Shown here: positions 1 to 8,880 of the stretch, in pieces
Layout of the letters: the number at the start of each line of letters is the position of its first letter
Position numbering within the stretch: position 1 is the first letter of the stretch
Origin: Glaciecola sp965660625
GTDB taxonomy: Bacteria > Pseudomonadota > Gammaproteobacteria > Enterobacterales > Alteromonadaceae
Direction: 5' to 3'
Length of the DNA: 64,000 bases
Assembly (NCBI GenBank): GCA_965660625.1
Contig: CBFIAR010000006.1
Coordinates: 62,001-126,000 of the forward strand
The notes under the pieces: model-generated
Seen by the model: the letters and a program-made list of their open reading frames with translations, nothing else
What the model was told of the DNA's origin: nothing
The model's database searches: none
Program-made: the position numbers and the translations under genes

Positions 1-5
1 TTAAG

Positions 6-1853
6 ATGCCTTTCGCAGGCTCACTAGACGATGCCCCTTTGCCACGAGCAGAAACGCAAGAAAAAATGGATAAACGTGCGATGTCGGCGCGGTCGGTAAG
101 TCCATCTCAACTGTACAGCATTGCAGATAGATTAGAGGCGCAGGCAGAAAAACACGGTGATGCGCCGTTTTTAATTTATCAGCATAAAACCTTTTCATAT
201 AGCAAGGTAAACGAACAAGCGAGTAAATTTGCTAACGCTATTCAAGAGAGAGGTTTGAAGGAAGGCGACGTATGCGCCATCGCTATTGAAAACCGTCCAG
301 AGTTCTTTTTTACTTGGTTTGGCCTAACCAAACTTGGGGTTGTAGTTGCCTTTATTAATACTCAAGTGCAGGGTAATGTGCTTGAACATGCCATACAAAC
401 AACTGGCAGTGACGTTATCATTGTGGGTGAGGAGTGTGTTGAACGCTTTATTGATACACCTGAGCTCGCGCACAAAAAGATCTGGTTAATTTCTGATGCA
501 GAAGTGACCGAAAAACCAAGTTTGCCAGATTGGATTGATACAAGCTTTGACGCTGACGTGGCCTCTTGTACTCAGCAAAGTTATTCATTTTCTCGCAGTT
601 CCACTAAAGGTGAAACACCGACCCTGCTGATTTTTACCTCTGGTACAACAGGTTTACCGAAAGCCGCTATCTATAGTCATATGCGTTGGTTGACATCCGG
701 CGATGTGATGGTTGAAACCATTAGCGCAACACCAGATGATGTATTTTATTGCTGCTTACCCTTATATCACGGAGCTGCTGCTACCTCTGTGACTTCAACT
801 GCACTTGCTGCTGGTTCAAGTATTGTGGTTAGACGTAAATTTAGCGTTCGCCAATTTTGGAGCGAGATTCAGAGCCAAGGCGTTACCGTATTCCAATACA
901 TCGGTGAAATTTGTCGCTATCTGCTAAATTATGCAGAGGTTAGCGGCATTAAGCCCAAAGAACATCATCTACGCTGTATGCTCGGCGCAGGCCTGAGTGA
1001 AAACAGTTGGCGTAAATGGTTAACGTATTTTGGTGAGGTTGATATCTATGAAGGGTGGGGCTCAACTGAAGCTAACACCAATTTACTTAACCTCGACAAT
1101 TACATTGGCGCATGCGGTCGTGTGCCACGCTGGGATAGAACTAATTTTAGATTAGTGAAGTTTGACACTGAAACCGAAAACCATGTGAAAGATGAAAATG
1201 GTCATTATGTACTATGTCAAGCGGGTGAGGTAGGCGAGGGTTTGGGTATGATCATCAATCATCCTGAATTTGGTGGCGGTCGTTTTGAAGGTTACACTTC
1301 AAAAGACGACACAGAGAAAAAAATATTACGCGATGTGTTTCAAAAGGACGATGCCTATTGGCGCTCTGGCGATTTATTGCGTTACGACGAAAATGGTTAC
1401 TTCTATTTTGTGGATCGCATAGGTGATACTTTCCGCTGGAAAAGTGAAAATGTTTCAACTCAAGAGGTGGCGACAGCTTTGGCTGAATACGACGGTGCCG
1501 AATTGGTCAACATATACGGCGTACTAGTGCCTGACCATGAAGGTCGCGCAGGCATGGCCGCCATTGTAATGCAGTCTGGTCGCGAATTCGATCCGGCTGC
1601 ATTTTATGCCTTAACCAATGAGAAAATCCCAAATTATGCCGCACCTCAGTTTGTGAGAGTGAGCAAAGCTGCGGATATGACCTCTACTTTTAAGTTGCGT
1701 AAGGTCGATTTGCAAAAGCAAGGTTACGATCCACAAGCATGTAATGAGCCCCTTTATGTCAGAAATGACAAAGCCGGCTGTTATCAAAAATATAGTGAAA
1801 GTGTGCTAAAAGCCGTGGGTTTTGCCCCATTCGTAAGTACTGAGGAGAAATAA
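6..1853 (+). CDS. FATP-type acyl-CoA synthetase (steroid side-chain / bile acid CoA ligase)
   Basis: Adenylate-forming ligase expected to activate a carboxylic acid to its CoA thioester in the cytoplasm. The ATP-binding loop TSGTTGLPKAA lies near residue 210. The motif EGWGSTEAN and the C-terminal segment around STFKLRKVDL with GYDP are typical of the fatty-acid-transport-protein / very-long-chain / bile-acid ligase subfamily rather than of FadD or FadD3. At 615 residues it fits that subfamily. It overlaps the retro-aldolase gene by one base (TAATG), so the steroid side chain is the likely substrate. The reading frame is still open at the left window edge, and no ribosome site is visible before the ATG at 6. 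The true start may therefore be upstream, or at the ATG at 66. Confidence 0.82.
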   Translation: MPFAGSLDDAPLPRAETQEKMDKRAMSARSVSPSQLYSIADRLEAQAEKHGDAPFLIYQHKTFSYSKVNEQASKFANAIQERGLKEGDVCAIAIENRPEFFFTWFGLTKLGVVVAFINTQVQGNVLEHAIQTTGSDVIIVGEECVERFIDTPELAHKKIWLISDAEVTEKPSLPDWIDTSFDADVASCTQQSYSFSRSSTKGETPTLLIFTSGTTGLPKAAIYSHMRWLTSGDVMVETISATPDDVFYCCLPLYHGAAATSVTSTALAAGSSIVVRRKFSVRQFWSEIQSQGVTVFQYIGEICRYLLNYAEVSGIKPKEHHLRCMLGAGLSENSWRKWLTYFGEVDIYEGWGSTEANTNLLNLDNYIGACGRVPRWDRTNFRLVKFDTETENHVKDENGHYVLCQAGEVGEGLGMIINHPEFGGGRFEGYTSKDDTEKKILRDVFQKDDAYWRSGDLLRYDENGYFYFVDRIGDTFRWKSENVSTQEVATALAEYDGAELVNIYGVLVPDHEGRAGMAAIVMQSGREFDPAAFYALTNEKIPNYAAPQFVRVSKAADMTSTFKLRKVDLQKQGYDPQACNEPLYVRNDKAGCYQKYSESVLKAVGFAPFVSTEEK

Positions 1854-3064
1854 TGGGACTAGCAGGAAACGCTGCCATAGTGGGTGCGGCGCAATATAAA
1901 CCCGAAAAATACCAAACTGCTCCGCAAATGTTTCATTTAGAACAAGTGGCAGACTTAGCGCATCAAGCATTGAACGACGCAGGTTTGCATAAAGACGACC
2001 TCGACGGCCTTGTGATCAATGGCCCACATTTTCATGAAGCATCTGTTTTTGTGCCGGCAATGGCTGCAGAATACCTGGGTATTGAAGTTAATTTTGCCGA
2101 GGTAGTTGATTTAGGCGGTTGCACTGCGGTAGCTCAAGTTTGGCGGGCAGCAATGGCGATTGAAATGGGCTTATGTCAAGCGGTGTTGTGCGTGATACCG
2201 GCAAGGATGGCACCATTAGGACCAAATGAAGACCCAGCGTGGATGGCGCAAGCCATGCGTTTTGGTGGTCATAGCACGGCATTTGGTGCACCTGAAGCTG
2301 AGTTTGATTTGCCCTACGGGCACATGGGCCAAAACACAGGTTACGCAATGATTGCACAGCGCTATGCTGCCCAGTATGGTTATGATAAGTCAGCTATGGC
2401 GAAAATTGCCGTAGATCAGCGATTCAACGCGCAGTATCACAAAGACGCGATTTTCAACGGTAAAGGTTTGACGATTGAAGACGTATTGGCTTCTAAATTA
2501 GTGGCAGACCCTCTGCATATTTTAGAAATTGTAATGCCGGTTGCTGGTGGCGCAGCAGTGATTGTCGCTTCTAAAGAATTAGCTGCCCGCGCCAAAAAAC
2601 GTCCTGCATTTGTCACTGGATTTGGTGAGCGACTATCGTTTAAATCCCCCTCCTATGCCAAAGACATGACAGTAACTCCCGTTGCCGAAGCGGCAAAACG
2701 TGCTTTTAGTATGGCAGGACTCTCGCCAAAAGATATACACGCAGCGCAAATATATGATTGCTATACCATTACTGTATTATTGTCGCTAGAGGATGCTGGC
2801 TTTGTAGCTAAAGGTGAAGGGCAGCGCTTTATCAAAGAGCATAACTTGACCTTCAAAGGCGATTTTCCTTTAAATACGCATGGTGGGCAGCTGAGCTTTG
2901 GGCAGTCTGCTGCGGCAGGTGGCTTCTCTCAGGTAATTGAAGCATTTGACCAAATCTCTAACTCTGCACAAGAGCGTCAGCTAAAAGCGTGTGACAACAT
3001 ATTTGTCAGCGGCACGGGCGGCGTCATGAGTGAGCAGGGCGCATTGATACTACAAGGGGGATAG
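1853..3064 (+). CDS. Ltp2-like thiolase-fold retro-aldolase
   Basis: Thiolase-superfamily protein of 403 residues resembling SCP-x / lipid-transfer aldolases such as mycobacterial Ltp2. Those enzymes cleave a beta-hydroxy steroid side-chain CoA by retro-aldol reaction rather than by thiolysis. The segment at residues 300-317 with YDCYT, and HGG at 343-345 followed by QLSFGQSAAAGG, are characteristic. Cys90 lies in LGGC rather than the CGSG/CSSG context of true thiolases. The next gene carries a DUF35 domain, the known obligate partner of Ltp2, which strengthens the aldolase assignment. The gene is translationally coupled to the upstream ligase (TAATG). A plain SCP2-thiolase activity is the main alternative. 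Confidence 0.8.
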   Translation: MGLAGNAAIVGAAQYKPEKYQTAPQMFHLEQVADLAHQALNDAGLHKDDLDGLVINGPHFHEASVFVPAMAAEYLGIEVNFAEVVDLGGCTAVAQVWRAAMAIEMGLCQAVLCVIPARMAPLGPNEDPAWMAQAMRFGGHSTAFGAPEAEFDLPYGHMGQNTGYAMIAQRYAAQYGYDKSAMAKIAVDQRFNAQYHKDAIFNGKGLTIEDVLASKLVADPLHILEIVMPVAGGAAVIVASKELAARAKKRPAFVTGFGERLSFKSPSYAKDMTVTPVAEAAKRAFSMAGLSPKDIHAAQIYDCYTITVLLSLEDAGFVAKGEGQRFIKEHNLTFKGDFPLNTHGGQLSFGQSAAAGGFSQVIEAFDQISNSAQERQLKACDNIFVSGTGGVMSEQGALILQGG

Positions 3065-3065
3065 C

Positions 3066-4001
3066 ATGGCGACTTTAAAACCAATGCCTTTAGCGACTAA
3101 CATTTCTGCGCCATTTTGGCAGGCACTCAAACAAGATAAATTAAAAATTCAGCAATGTGCTAGCTGTGAGGGCTGGGTCTTTTACCCTCGGAATCACTGT
3201 ACACATTGTTTTGCTCATGACCTTGAATGGAAGCAAATTAGTGGTGAAGGGACGTTGTATTCGTATACCTTAACACGCATTCCCACTATGCCTGAATTCA
3301 ATGATGAAATGCCACAAGCCTTGGCTGTGGTTGAGTTGGCTGAAGGGGTTCGTATCAACACTACCCTAGTTGATGTGTCTGAAGAGGACATCAAAATAGG
3401 GATGGCTGTTAAACCTGTATTTGATAAGGTTAACAAGGATGGTGATACTTTATTGCGTTTTACCTCAACGGATAATGCTGGCGGTGTGCGTGAATATGTT
3501 GACCCGCTGCAGGACTTAGAGCGCAATGATAAAGGGCAAGTAAAAGTACCGGTAAGCAATTTGAGCGCGCTGTATGCTTTAGCTGATAATAAGTTTACCG
3601 AATGGAGCAATACCATTGTAGTTGATCAAGACTTGATCAATGCCTTTGCTGCGTTATCAGGCGATGATTATTGGTTGCACACATCACCGGAGCGCGCGAA
3701 AACTGAGAGTCCATTCAAAACGACTATTGCACACGGTTCTTTAGTACAAGTATTGCAGTCTAAACTCACTATCGCTTTGCCATTTGAAATTGTCGGTTTT
3801 CAAACAATGGTGAACTACGGTTCAAATCGTTTGCGATTCCCAGCGCCAGTGCCAGCTGGTTCAATCATTCATGGTCGCAGCAAGGTAAAGGATATTAGTA
3901 TGTCACACAAAGGTGTACAGTTAACCCTAGAAATGAATATTCACGTCCAAGGTAGCGAGAAACCAAGTGTTATCAACGATTTGGTCATTCTTTACCGCTA
4001 G
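3066..4001 (+). CDS. DUF35 (zinc ribbon/OB-fold) - MaoC hydratase fusion
   Basis: Two-domain protein. Residues about 1-130 form a DUF35 rubredoxin-like zinc ribbon plus OB fold, with cysteines at 31, 34, 45 and 48 (CASC...CTHC). Residues about 175-311 form a hot-dog MaoC hydratase with the motif GDDYWLH (Asp200, His205) and the IAHG element at 222-224. In mycobacteria, ChsH2 carries MaoC first and DUF35 last and forms both a hydratase with ChsH1 and an aldolase with Ltp2. Here the domain order is reversed. The protein probably hydrates the steroid enoyl-CoA side chain and supplies the DUF35 partner to the upstream aldolase, from which it is separated by one base. It ends the first transcription unit before a terminator. 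Confidence 0.8.
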   Translation: MATLKPMPLATNISAPFWQALKQDKLKIQQCASCEGWVFYPRNHCTHCFAHDLEWKQISGEGTLYSYTLTRIPTMPEFNDEMPQALAVVELAEGVRINTTLVDVSEEDIKIGMAVKPVFDKVNKDGDTLLRFTSTDNAGGVREYVDPLQDLERNDKGQVKVPVSNLSALYALADNKFTEWSNTIVVDQDLINAFAALSGDDYWLHTSPERAKTESPFKTTIAHGSLVQVLQSKLTIALPFEIVGFQTMVNYGSNRLRFPAPVPAGSIIHGRSKVKDISMSHKGVQLTLEMNIHVQGSEKPSVINDLVILYR

Positions 4002-4020
4002 TTAAGCCTTAAAAAAATAG

Positions 4021-4056
4021 CCGCCTAATGCTGTCAGTGTTAGGCGGTTTACTTTT
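4021..4056 (+). terminator. Rho-independent terminator after side-chain genes
   Basis: Perfect 8-bp stem CCGCCTAA (4021-4028) / TTAGGCGG (4040-4047) with an 11-base loop, followed by a T-rich tract TTTACTTTTT. It separates the ligase-aldolase-hydratase unit from the hsaC operon. Confidence 0.85.
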
Positions 4057-4105
4057 TAATCTCTATTAAATGCTTGATTTTAAAGTACTTTATTCCTTCT
4101 TGCTT

Positions 4106-4125
4106 TTAGTCTTTATGGACGATGA
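4106..4125 (+). promoter_or_regulatory. Candidate steroid-regulon operator, site 1 (hsaC operon)
   Basis: The sequence TTAGTCTTTATGGACGATGA lies 56 bp before the hsaC start. It is nearly identical to the site upstream of hsaA (44739-44758, minus strand) and belongs to a five-member set with core GTCYNNNNRGAC. A possible extended -10 (TTGATAAT, 4143-4150) follows it, which would put the site near the -35 region. The binding protein is unknown. Confidence 0.65.
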
Positions 4126-4181
4126 AGGTCTTGCTCTTTGCTTTGATAATGAACCCATCACAATTTCGTATGAGAGGGTTT

Positions 4182-5072
4182 ATGGATATTCGCGCATTAG
4201 GGTATTTTGTTGCACAAACAGACAACATAGCACAGTGGAAAGATTACGCTGAACAGGTGCTGGGGATGATGACTTCGCCGACTGAGCAAGGCGATCTGTA
4301 CATCAAAATGGATGAACGCCCATACCGTATGCTCATTGTTAAGGGCGAGGACAAACGTTACCTTGCTTCAGGCTGGGAACTTGCAAGTCAAGCCGCTTTT
4401 AACGATGCTAAGCAAGCATTGATAGACAAATCTGTGGACTTTGAAGAAGCAGATAAAGCGCTTTGTAAACAGCGCGGCACACAAGAAATTCTGATAGTCA
4501 ACGATCCGGCTGGTAACCGCCATGAGTTGTATTGGGGCCACGTGTCAGATTGTCAGCCATTCATCTCTCCGCAGGGAGTGCCGAATTTTGTTACCGGCGA
4601 AATGGGCCTCGGCCATACCGTATTGCCAGCACCAAACTTTGATGAAACCTATCAATTTTTAAGGGAAGTACTCGGTTTTTCTTTATCCGATCTATTCAAT
4701 TTTAAACCTGCACCCGATGCTCCCAATGTTCGCATCTATTTTATGCATTGCGGCAATGCTCGCCATCATAGCCTAGCGATTTGCGAATTTCCTGTCGCTA
4801 GTGGCTGCGTGCATGCCATGGTCGAAGTGGACAGTATGACCGAAGTTGGACGTGCCCATGATCGTCAGCAAGCACATGGTGTTGATCTGTCTGCTACTTT
4901 GGGTCAACACCTGAACGACAAAATGATTTCCTTTTACATGAAAACGCCTTCTGGATTTGATCTTGAATATGGTTACGACGGCCTTCAAGTGCATAACTGG
5001 GATGAACATTGTGCGTTTGAGTTCAGCCGCGTTAGTCTATGGGGTCATGACTTCTCAGTAGGACAAAAATAA
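4182..5072 (+). CDS. hsaC: Extradiol dioxygenase, 3,4-DHSA 4,5-dioxygenase
   Basis: Type I extradiol (vicinal oxygen chelate) dioxygenase that opens the catecholic ring A of 3,4-dihydroxy-9,10-seconandrost-1,3,5(10)-triene-9,17-dione. The iron ligands are visible: His145 (GLGHTV), His195/196 (RHHSLAI) and Glu262 (DLEYGYDG), spaced as in BphC/HsaC enzymes. The chosen start at 4182 gives 296 residues, begins with the conserved MDIRALGYF and has GAGAGG just upstream. A longer reading from 4122 adds 20 unconserved residues. The stop is immediately followed by the ipdA start. It is the first gene of a long operon and is preceded by the candidate operator at 4106. Confidence 0.93.
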   Translation: MDIRALGYFVAQTDNIAQWKDYAEQVLGMMTSPTEQGDLYIKMDERPYRMLIVKGEDKRYLASGWELASQAAFNDAKQALIDKSVDFEEADKALCKQRGTQEILIVNDPAGNRHELYWGHVSDCQPFISPQGVPNFVTGEMGLGHTVLPAPNFDETYQFLREVLGFSLSDLFNFKPAPDAPNVRIYFMHCGNARHHSLAICEFPVASGCVHAMVEVDSMTEVGRAHDRQQAHGVDLSATLGQHLNDKMISFYMKTPSGFDLEYGYDGLQVHNWDEHCAFEFSRVSLWGHDFSVGQK

Positions 5073-5948
5073 ATGAATAAATTAAAAAGCGCGGCACAAA
5101 TTGTTGCCGAACTGTGTGATGGCATGACTATCGGTATTGGAGGCTGGGGACCGCGTCGCAAGCCAATGGCACTGATTCGGGAAATTCTGCGCTCAGATCT
5201 CAAAGACTTAACCATCGTTAGCTACGGTGGAGCCGATGTAGGGATGCTATGCGCTGCTGGTAAAGTAAAAAAACTGATTTTTGCTTTTGTTTCCCTCGAT
5301 TTTATCCCATTGGAGCCCTTTTTTCGCAGGGCGCGGGAACAAGGCGATGTAGAAGTGATGGAAATTGACGAAGGCATGCTCTTGCTGGGCCTCAGAGCGG
5401 CAGCATGGGGCAGTCCGTTTATCCCTACACAAGTTGGTTTAGGTACTGATGTCATCAAAAACAATCCGAACCTGAAAGTGATTGATAGCCCATACGACGA
5501 TAAAGAGTGGGTGGCTATGCCTGCGTTGAAACTGGACGCTGCTTTAGTGCATGTCGACCGCGCAGATGAAAGGGGAGTATGCCGAATTTCAGCACCTGAT
5601 CATCACATGGATGATTGGTTTGTGCGAGCTGCCGAAAAGAGCTATGTATCTTGTGATGAACTTGTCGATAGCGATCATTTCAACAACCCGGCGGTTGCAC
5701 GCCAAGTATTTTGGGAACGTAGCTTAACTTCAGCTGTGTGTTTATTGCCTGGTGGTGCTCATCCAACTTCATGCCCGCCCTTTTACGGTATTGATAATAA
5801 GCATTTCCTACACTACAACAAATGTGCGAAAGAAGGTGGCTTTAGCGCTTATAGCGATGAATTTATAAACGGTAAAACAGAGCAAGACTATCAAGAATTG
5901 CTTGGCGGTATCGATGCCATTCGTCAAATTCCACACACCAGTTATTAA
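5073..5948 (+). CDS. ipdA: CoA-transferase-family ring hydrolase, alpha subunit IpdA
   Basis: Family I CoA-transferase fold of 291 residues. The N-terminal stretch around MTIGIGGWGPRRKPMA, then YGGADVG and GKVKK, matches the mycobacterial IpdA pattern closely as I recall it. IpdAB does not transfer CoA: it hydrolyses the last steroid ring (COCHEA-CoA) during degradation of the C/D-ring remnant. It starts directly after the hsaC stop and is followed by ipdB 14 bp later, the usual pair order. Confidence is high because both subunits and ipdC, echA20 and ipdF are all nearby. Confidence 0.92.
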   Translation: MNKLKSAAQIVAELCDGMTIGIGGWGPRRKPMALIREILRSDLKDLTIVSYGGADVGMLCAAGKVKKLIFAFVSLDFIPLEPFFRRAREQGDVEVMEIDEGMLLLGLRAAAWGSPFIPTQVGLGTDVIKNNPNLKVIDSPYDDKEWVAMPALKLDAALVHVDRADERGVCRISAPDHHMDDWFVRAAEKSYVSCDELVDSDHFNNPAVARQVFWERSLTSAVCLLPGGAHPTSCPPFYGIDNKHFLHYNKCAKEGGFSAYSDEFINGKTEQDYQELLGGIDAIRQIPHTSY

Positions 5949-5962
5949 GGCAGGGCATTAAG

Positions 5963-6784
5963 ATGACAGCAACTCAATACAGCTTGGCAGAATTAATGAT
6001 TTGTGCGGCAGCTAAGGCATTTGAAAACGATGGTGAAGTGCTTGCAACTGGCATAGGCGTTATTCCACGCTTAGCTGCTAGCGTGTGCATGAGCACCCGC
6101 AACCCCGATTTGATGATGACTGATTCAGAAGCATATTTACTCAGTGAACCTAATCCATTGGGTCCTCGTGACGACGATTTTATACAACGAAATGAAACAT
6201 GGATGGGATTTTCTCGTATATTTGATAATGTGTGGAGCCGAAAACGTCACGCAATGATTGGACCGACGCAAATTGATCAATATGGTCAGAGTAATATCTC
6301 TGCCTTAGGAGCAGACTACCATAAGCCCAAGGTTCAAATGTTGGGCGTACGTGGTTTACCCGGCAACTCAATTAGTCATGCCAATTCGTTTTTTGTACCA
6401 AGCCATAATAAACGCGTGTTTGTTAGCGGTGAGTGTGACGTAGTGTGCTCTATTGGCTACAATCCGGCCCGTTTACCTAAGGGCTATCAGCTAAATGATG
6501 TGGACATTCGTTTAGTTATTTCAGATATCTGCGTAATGGATTGGCAAGGACCTAATCACCAATTGCGCTTAGTCAGTGTGCATCCTGGTGTCAGTGTTGA
6601 TGAAGTGGCAGAGAAAACGGGTTTTGCGATTCACATTGAAAAAAATACGCCTATCACTGCTGCGCCAACTGAGCAGCAAATGGCGCTTATTGCAAAGTTT
6701 GACCCGCACAATCTAAGAGCAAAGCAGTTAAAAGATAATCCTCCTGGCGTGCGCGCAGCCGTTTCACAAAGAGAGGGGCAATAA
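5963..6784 (+). CDS. ipdB: CoA-transferase-family ring hydrolase, beta subunit IpdB
   Basis: Beta subunit (273 residues) of the IpdAB ring-C hydrolase. The segments TGIGVIPRLAA, MMTDSEAYLL and GPTQIDQYGQSN are of the CoA-transferase subunit B type; the SEA acidic residue occupies the region of the catalytic glutamate. A ribosome site (GCAGGGCATTAAG) precedes the ATG. Its stop overlaps the start of the next gene (TAATG), indicating coupled translation. It works only as a complex with IpdA. Confidence 0.92.
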   Translation: MTATQYSLAELMICAAAKAFENDGEVLATGIGVIPRLAASVCMSTRNPDLMMTDSEAYLLSEPNPLGPRDDDFIQRNETWMGFSRIFDNVWSRKRHAMIGPTQIDQYGQSNISALGADYHKPKVQMLGVRGLPGNSISHANSFFVPSHNKRVFVSGECDVVCSIGYNPARLPKGYQLNDVDIRLVISDICVMDWQGPNHQLRLVSVHPGVSVDEVAEKTGFAIHIEKNTPITAAPTEQQMALIAKFDPHNLRAKQLKDNPPGVRAAVSQREGQ

Positions 6785-7653
6785 TGACTGATGTTCACGT
6801 AATTGATGAAGTCGTGCTATACGAAGTACAAGACCAAATTGCCATTGTCACGATGAATCGCCCTGAATATAACAATGCTCAAAACTCGCAAATGACCTAC
6901 GCGCTGGATAAAGCCCTGCAGTTAGCAACCAATGACGACGATGTAAAGGTCATTATACTTGCTGGCAATGGCAAACACTTCTCTGCGGGTCATGATATTG
7001 GTACACCGGGGCGCGATGTTGACACGAGTTTCGAGCGAACCCATCTTTGGTATGACCATGTAAATAAACCCGGTGGCGAGTTTTTATACGCGCGTGAGCA
7101 CGAAGTGTATTTAGGCATGTGTCGTCGCTGGCGTGAACTGCCAAAGCCTACCATCGCGATGGTGCAGGGTGCATGCGTTGCGGGTGGCCTCATGTTAGCT
7201 TGGGTCTGCGACTTAATTATAGCGGATGACCGTGCCTTTTTCTCAGACCCTGTGGTGCGTATGGGCATTCCAGGCGTAGAATACTTCGCGCATGTGCACG
7301 AATTGAATGCGCGTATTGCGAAAGAGTTTTTGTTCACTGGTGAGCGCATGTCGTCTGAACGCGCTTATCAAATGGGCATGATTAACCGTGTTGTGCCAAC
7401 GGATAGTTTGCGCGAAGATACGATGGCCTTAGCCGCACGTATAGCACAAATGCCGAGATTGGGTTTGCAATTAACCAAACAAGTGATCAACAACGCTGAA
7501 GACTTGATGGGTAAACGCTCAACTATGGACATGGCATTTGGCTTGCATCATTTCGCACATGCGCACAACGAGACCGTTTCAGGTGATCGTTTAGGCGGTT
7601 ATGACGCGAAAGCCATGGCTTCTGCTAATAAGTCGGCTGCAAAGGATAAATAA
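6784..7653 (+). CDS. Enoyl-CoA hydratase/isomerase family protein
   Basis: Crotonase-fold protein of 289 residues. The oxyanion-hole segments HFSAGHDIG and GACVAGGLML are clear, but the position that normally carries a catalytic glutamate in the PE..G motif reads SDPVVRMGIPG. It may therefore be a hydratase using another residue, a hydrolase or an isomerase. It sits between ipdB and ipdC with one-base overlaps on both sides, so a step in C/D-ring remnant beta-oxidation is likely. It is not the EchA20 orthologue; that is the gene at 8881. The C-terminus has a lysine/alanine-rich tail of about 20 residues. Confidence 0.82.
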   Translation: MTDVHVIDEVVLYEVQDQIAIVTMNRPEYNNAQNSQMTYALDKALQLATNDDDVKVIILAGNGKHFSAGHDIGTPGRDVDTSFERTHLWYDHVNKPGGEFLYAREHEVYLGMCRRWRELPKPTIAMVQGACVAGGLMLAWVCDLIIADDRAFFSDPVVRMGIPGVEYFAHVHELNARIAKEFLFTGERMSSERAYQMGMINRVVPTDSLREDTMALAARIAQMPRLGLQLTKQVINNAEDLMGKRSTMDMAFGLHHFAHAHNETVSGDRLGGYDAKAMASANKSAAKDK

Positions 7654-8867
7654 TGAAGAATCCTCAAAGTGCTAAAAATGCGATAGGCAGCAGTGATGCG
7701 CAAGCACTTGCGAACACTTCAAATGTTGATGCTGACCAAGCACTTGCTAAAGTAAGTGGGACCTATTCCCAAAGGATAGAAGACGATAGACGCTGGAGTA
7801 CGCCATTGACAGAAGCATTAGGATGTCGTTATCCCATTGTGCAAACTGCAATGGGTTGGGTGTCTGACGCAAATTTAGTGATTGCCACCACGCGTGCTGG
7901 CGGTTTTGGTTTTTTAGCGGGCGCGACCATTCCCAGCGAAGACATTGAAGCACAAATTAAAAAGGTCATCGATGCCACAGGCTCGAGTAACTTCGGTCTT
8001 AATTTCCATATGTTCCAAGAGAACGCAATGCAGTGCGTAGCGCTTGCAATACAATATAAATTGCGTGCTGTGAGTTATGGTAGAGGGCCAGATCAAGAAA
8101 CTATTACGCGACTGAAAGCAGCCAAAGTATTGTGTATCCCTACCGTTGGCGCCCTTAAACACGCCATAAAAGCCGTTGAGTTGGGGGCCGATATGGTCAC
8201 CATTCAAGGTAGTGAGGGCGGTGGTCATACTGGTAGCGTGCCGACCACCATTCTGCTTCCTCAAGTATTAAATGCAGTGTCTGTTCCTGTGATAAGTGCT
8301 GGTGGTTATTCCTGTGGTCGTGGTCTTTCTTCTGCTCTGGCTTCTGGTGCTGCCGGCGTTGCCATGGGAACACGTTTTATGTTGACCTCAGATGCGCCTA
8401 CCCCTAAAAACATCCAACAATGTTACTTAGACACTAAAGAACCCAATGACATTCGAATTTCAACAGCGGTAGATGGCATGCGTCATCGTATGATTAATAC
8501 CGCCTTTGTTGACAAGTTGGAGCGTGCGAGTGGCATCAAGCGCCTATGGATAGCAATCAATAGTGCGCGTCAATGGCAAAAAGAAACTGGCATGTCGAGC
8601 ATGCATATGGTCAACGTCTTCTTCAAAGGTTTACGCGAAGATCCTTCGGCAACGGCGACACTGATCATGTCTGCGAATCAACCTATTTTACTGCAAAAAT
8701 CGATGGTGGAAGGAAAAGCTGAAGCCGGAATTATGCCGAGTGGTCAAGTAGCTGCTGCGATTGAAAATCTGCCGAGTGTGGAGACATTAATTCAACAGAT
8801 TATCACTCAAGCAGATAGCTGCATTGAGCAGATGATCGTTCGTCGTACCTCTCAGTTGCGCGAATAA
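7653..8867 (+). CDS. ipdC: Nitronate-monooxygenase-family flavoprotein IpdC
   Basis: FMN-binding TIM-barrel protein of the nitronate monooxygenase family. The family segments AMGWVSDANLVIATTRAGGFGFLA, EGGGHTGSVPT and ISAGGYSCGRGL with MGTRFMLT are visible. IpdC in actinobacteria acts as an FMN-dependent enzyme on the ring-D-opened CoA thioester. At 404 residues it is somewhat longer than typical because of an approximately 50-residue low-complexity N-terminal extension. It overlaps the preceding hydratase gene by one base, and echA20 starts 13 bp downstream after a GGAG site. Confidence 0.87.
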   Translation: MKNPQSAKNAIGSSDAQALANTSNVDADQALAKVSGTYSQRIEDDRRWSTPLTEALGCRYPIVQTAMGWVSDANLVIATTRAGGFGFLAGATIPSEDIEAQIKKVIDATGSSNFGLNFHMFQENAMQCVALAIQYKLRAVSYGRGPDQETITRLKAAKVLCIPTVGALKHAIKAVELGADMVTIQGSEGGGHTGSVPTTILLPQVLNAVSVPVISAGGYSCGRGLSSALASGAAGVAMGTRFMLTSDAPTPKNIQQCYLDTKEPNDIRISTAVDGMRHRMINTAFVDKLERASGIKRLWIAINSARQWQKETGMSSMHMVNVFFKGLREDPSATATLIMSANQPILLQKSMVEGKAEAGIMPSGQVAAAIENLPSVETLIQQIITQADSCIEQMIVRRTSQLRE

Positions 8868-8880
8868 GGAGTATTTAAAT

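Noticed and set aside
1336..1354. Sequence TTTCAAAAGGACGATGCC resembling operator site 4
   Set aside because: It lies inside the first ligase gene where it encodes FQKDDA, lacks the left GTC half, and is far from a promoter.
4070..4252. Open frame of 60 codons before and across the hsaC start
   Set aside because: It overlaps the operator and the conserved start of hsaC in another frame and has no recognisable content.
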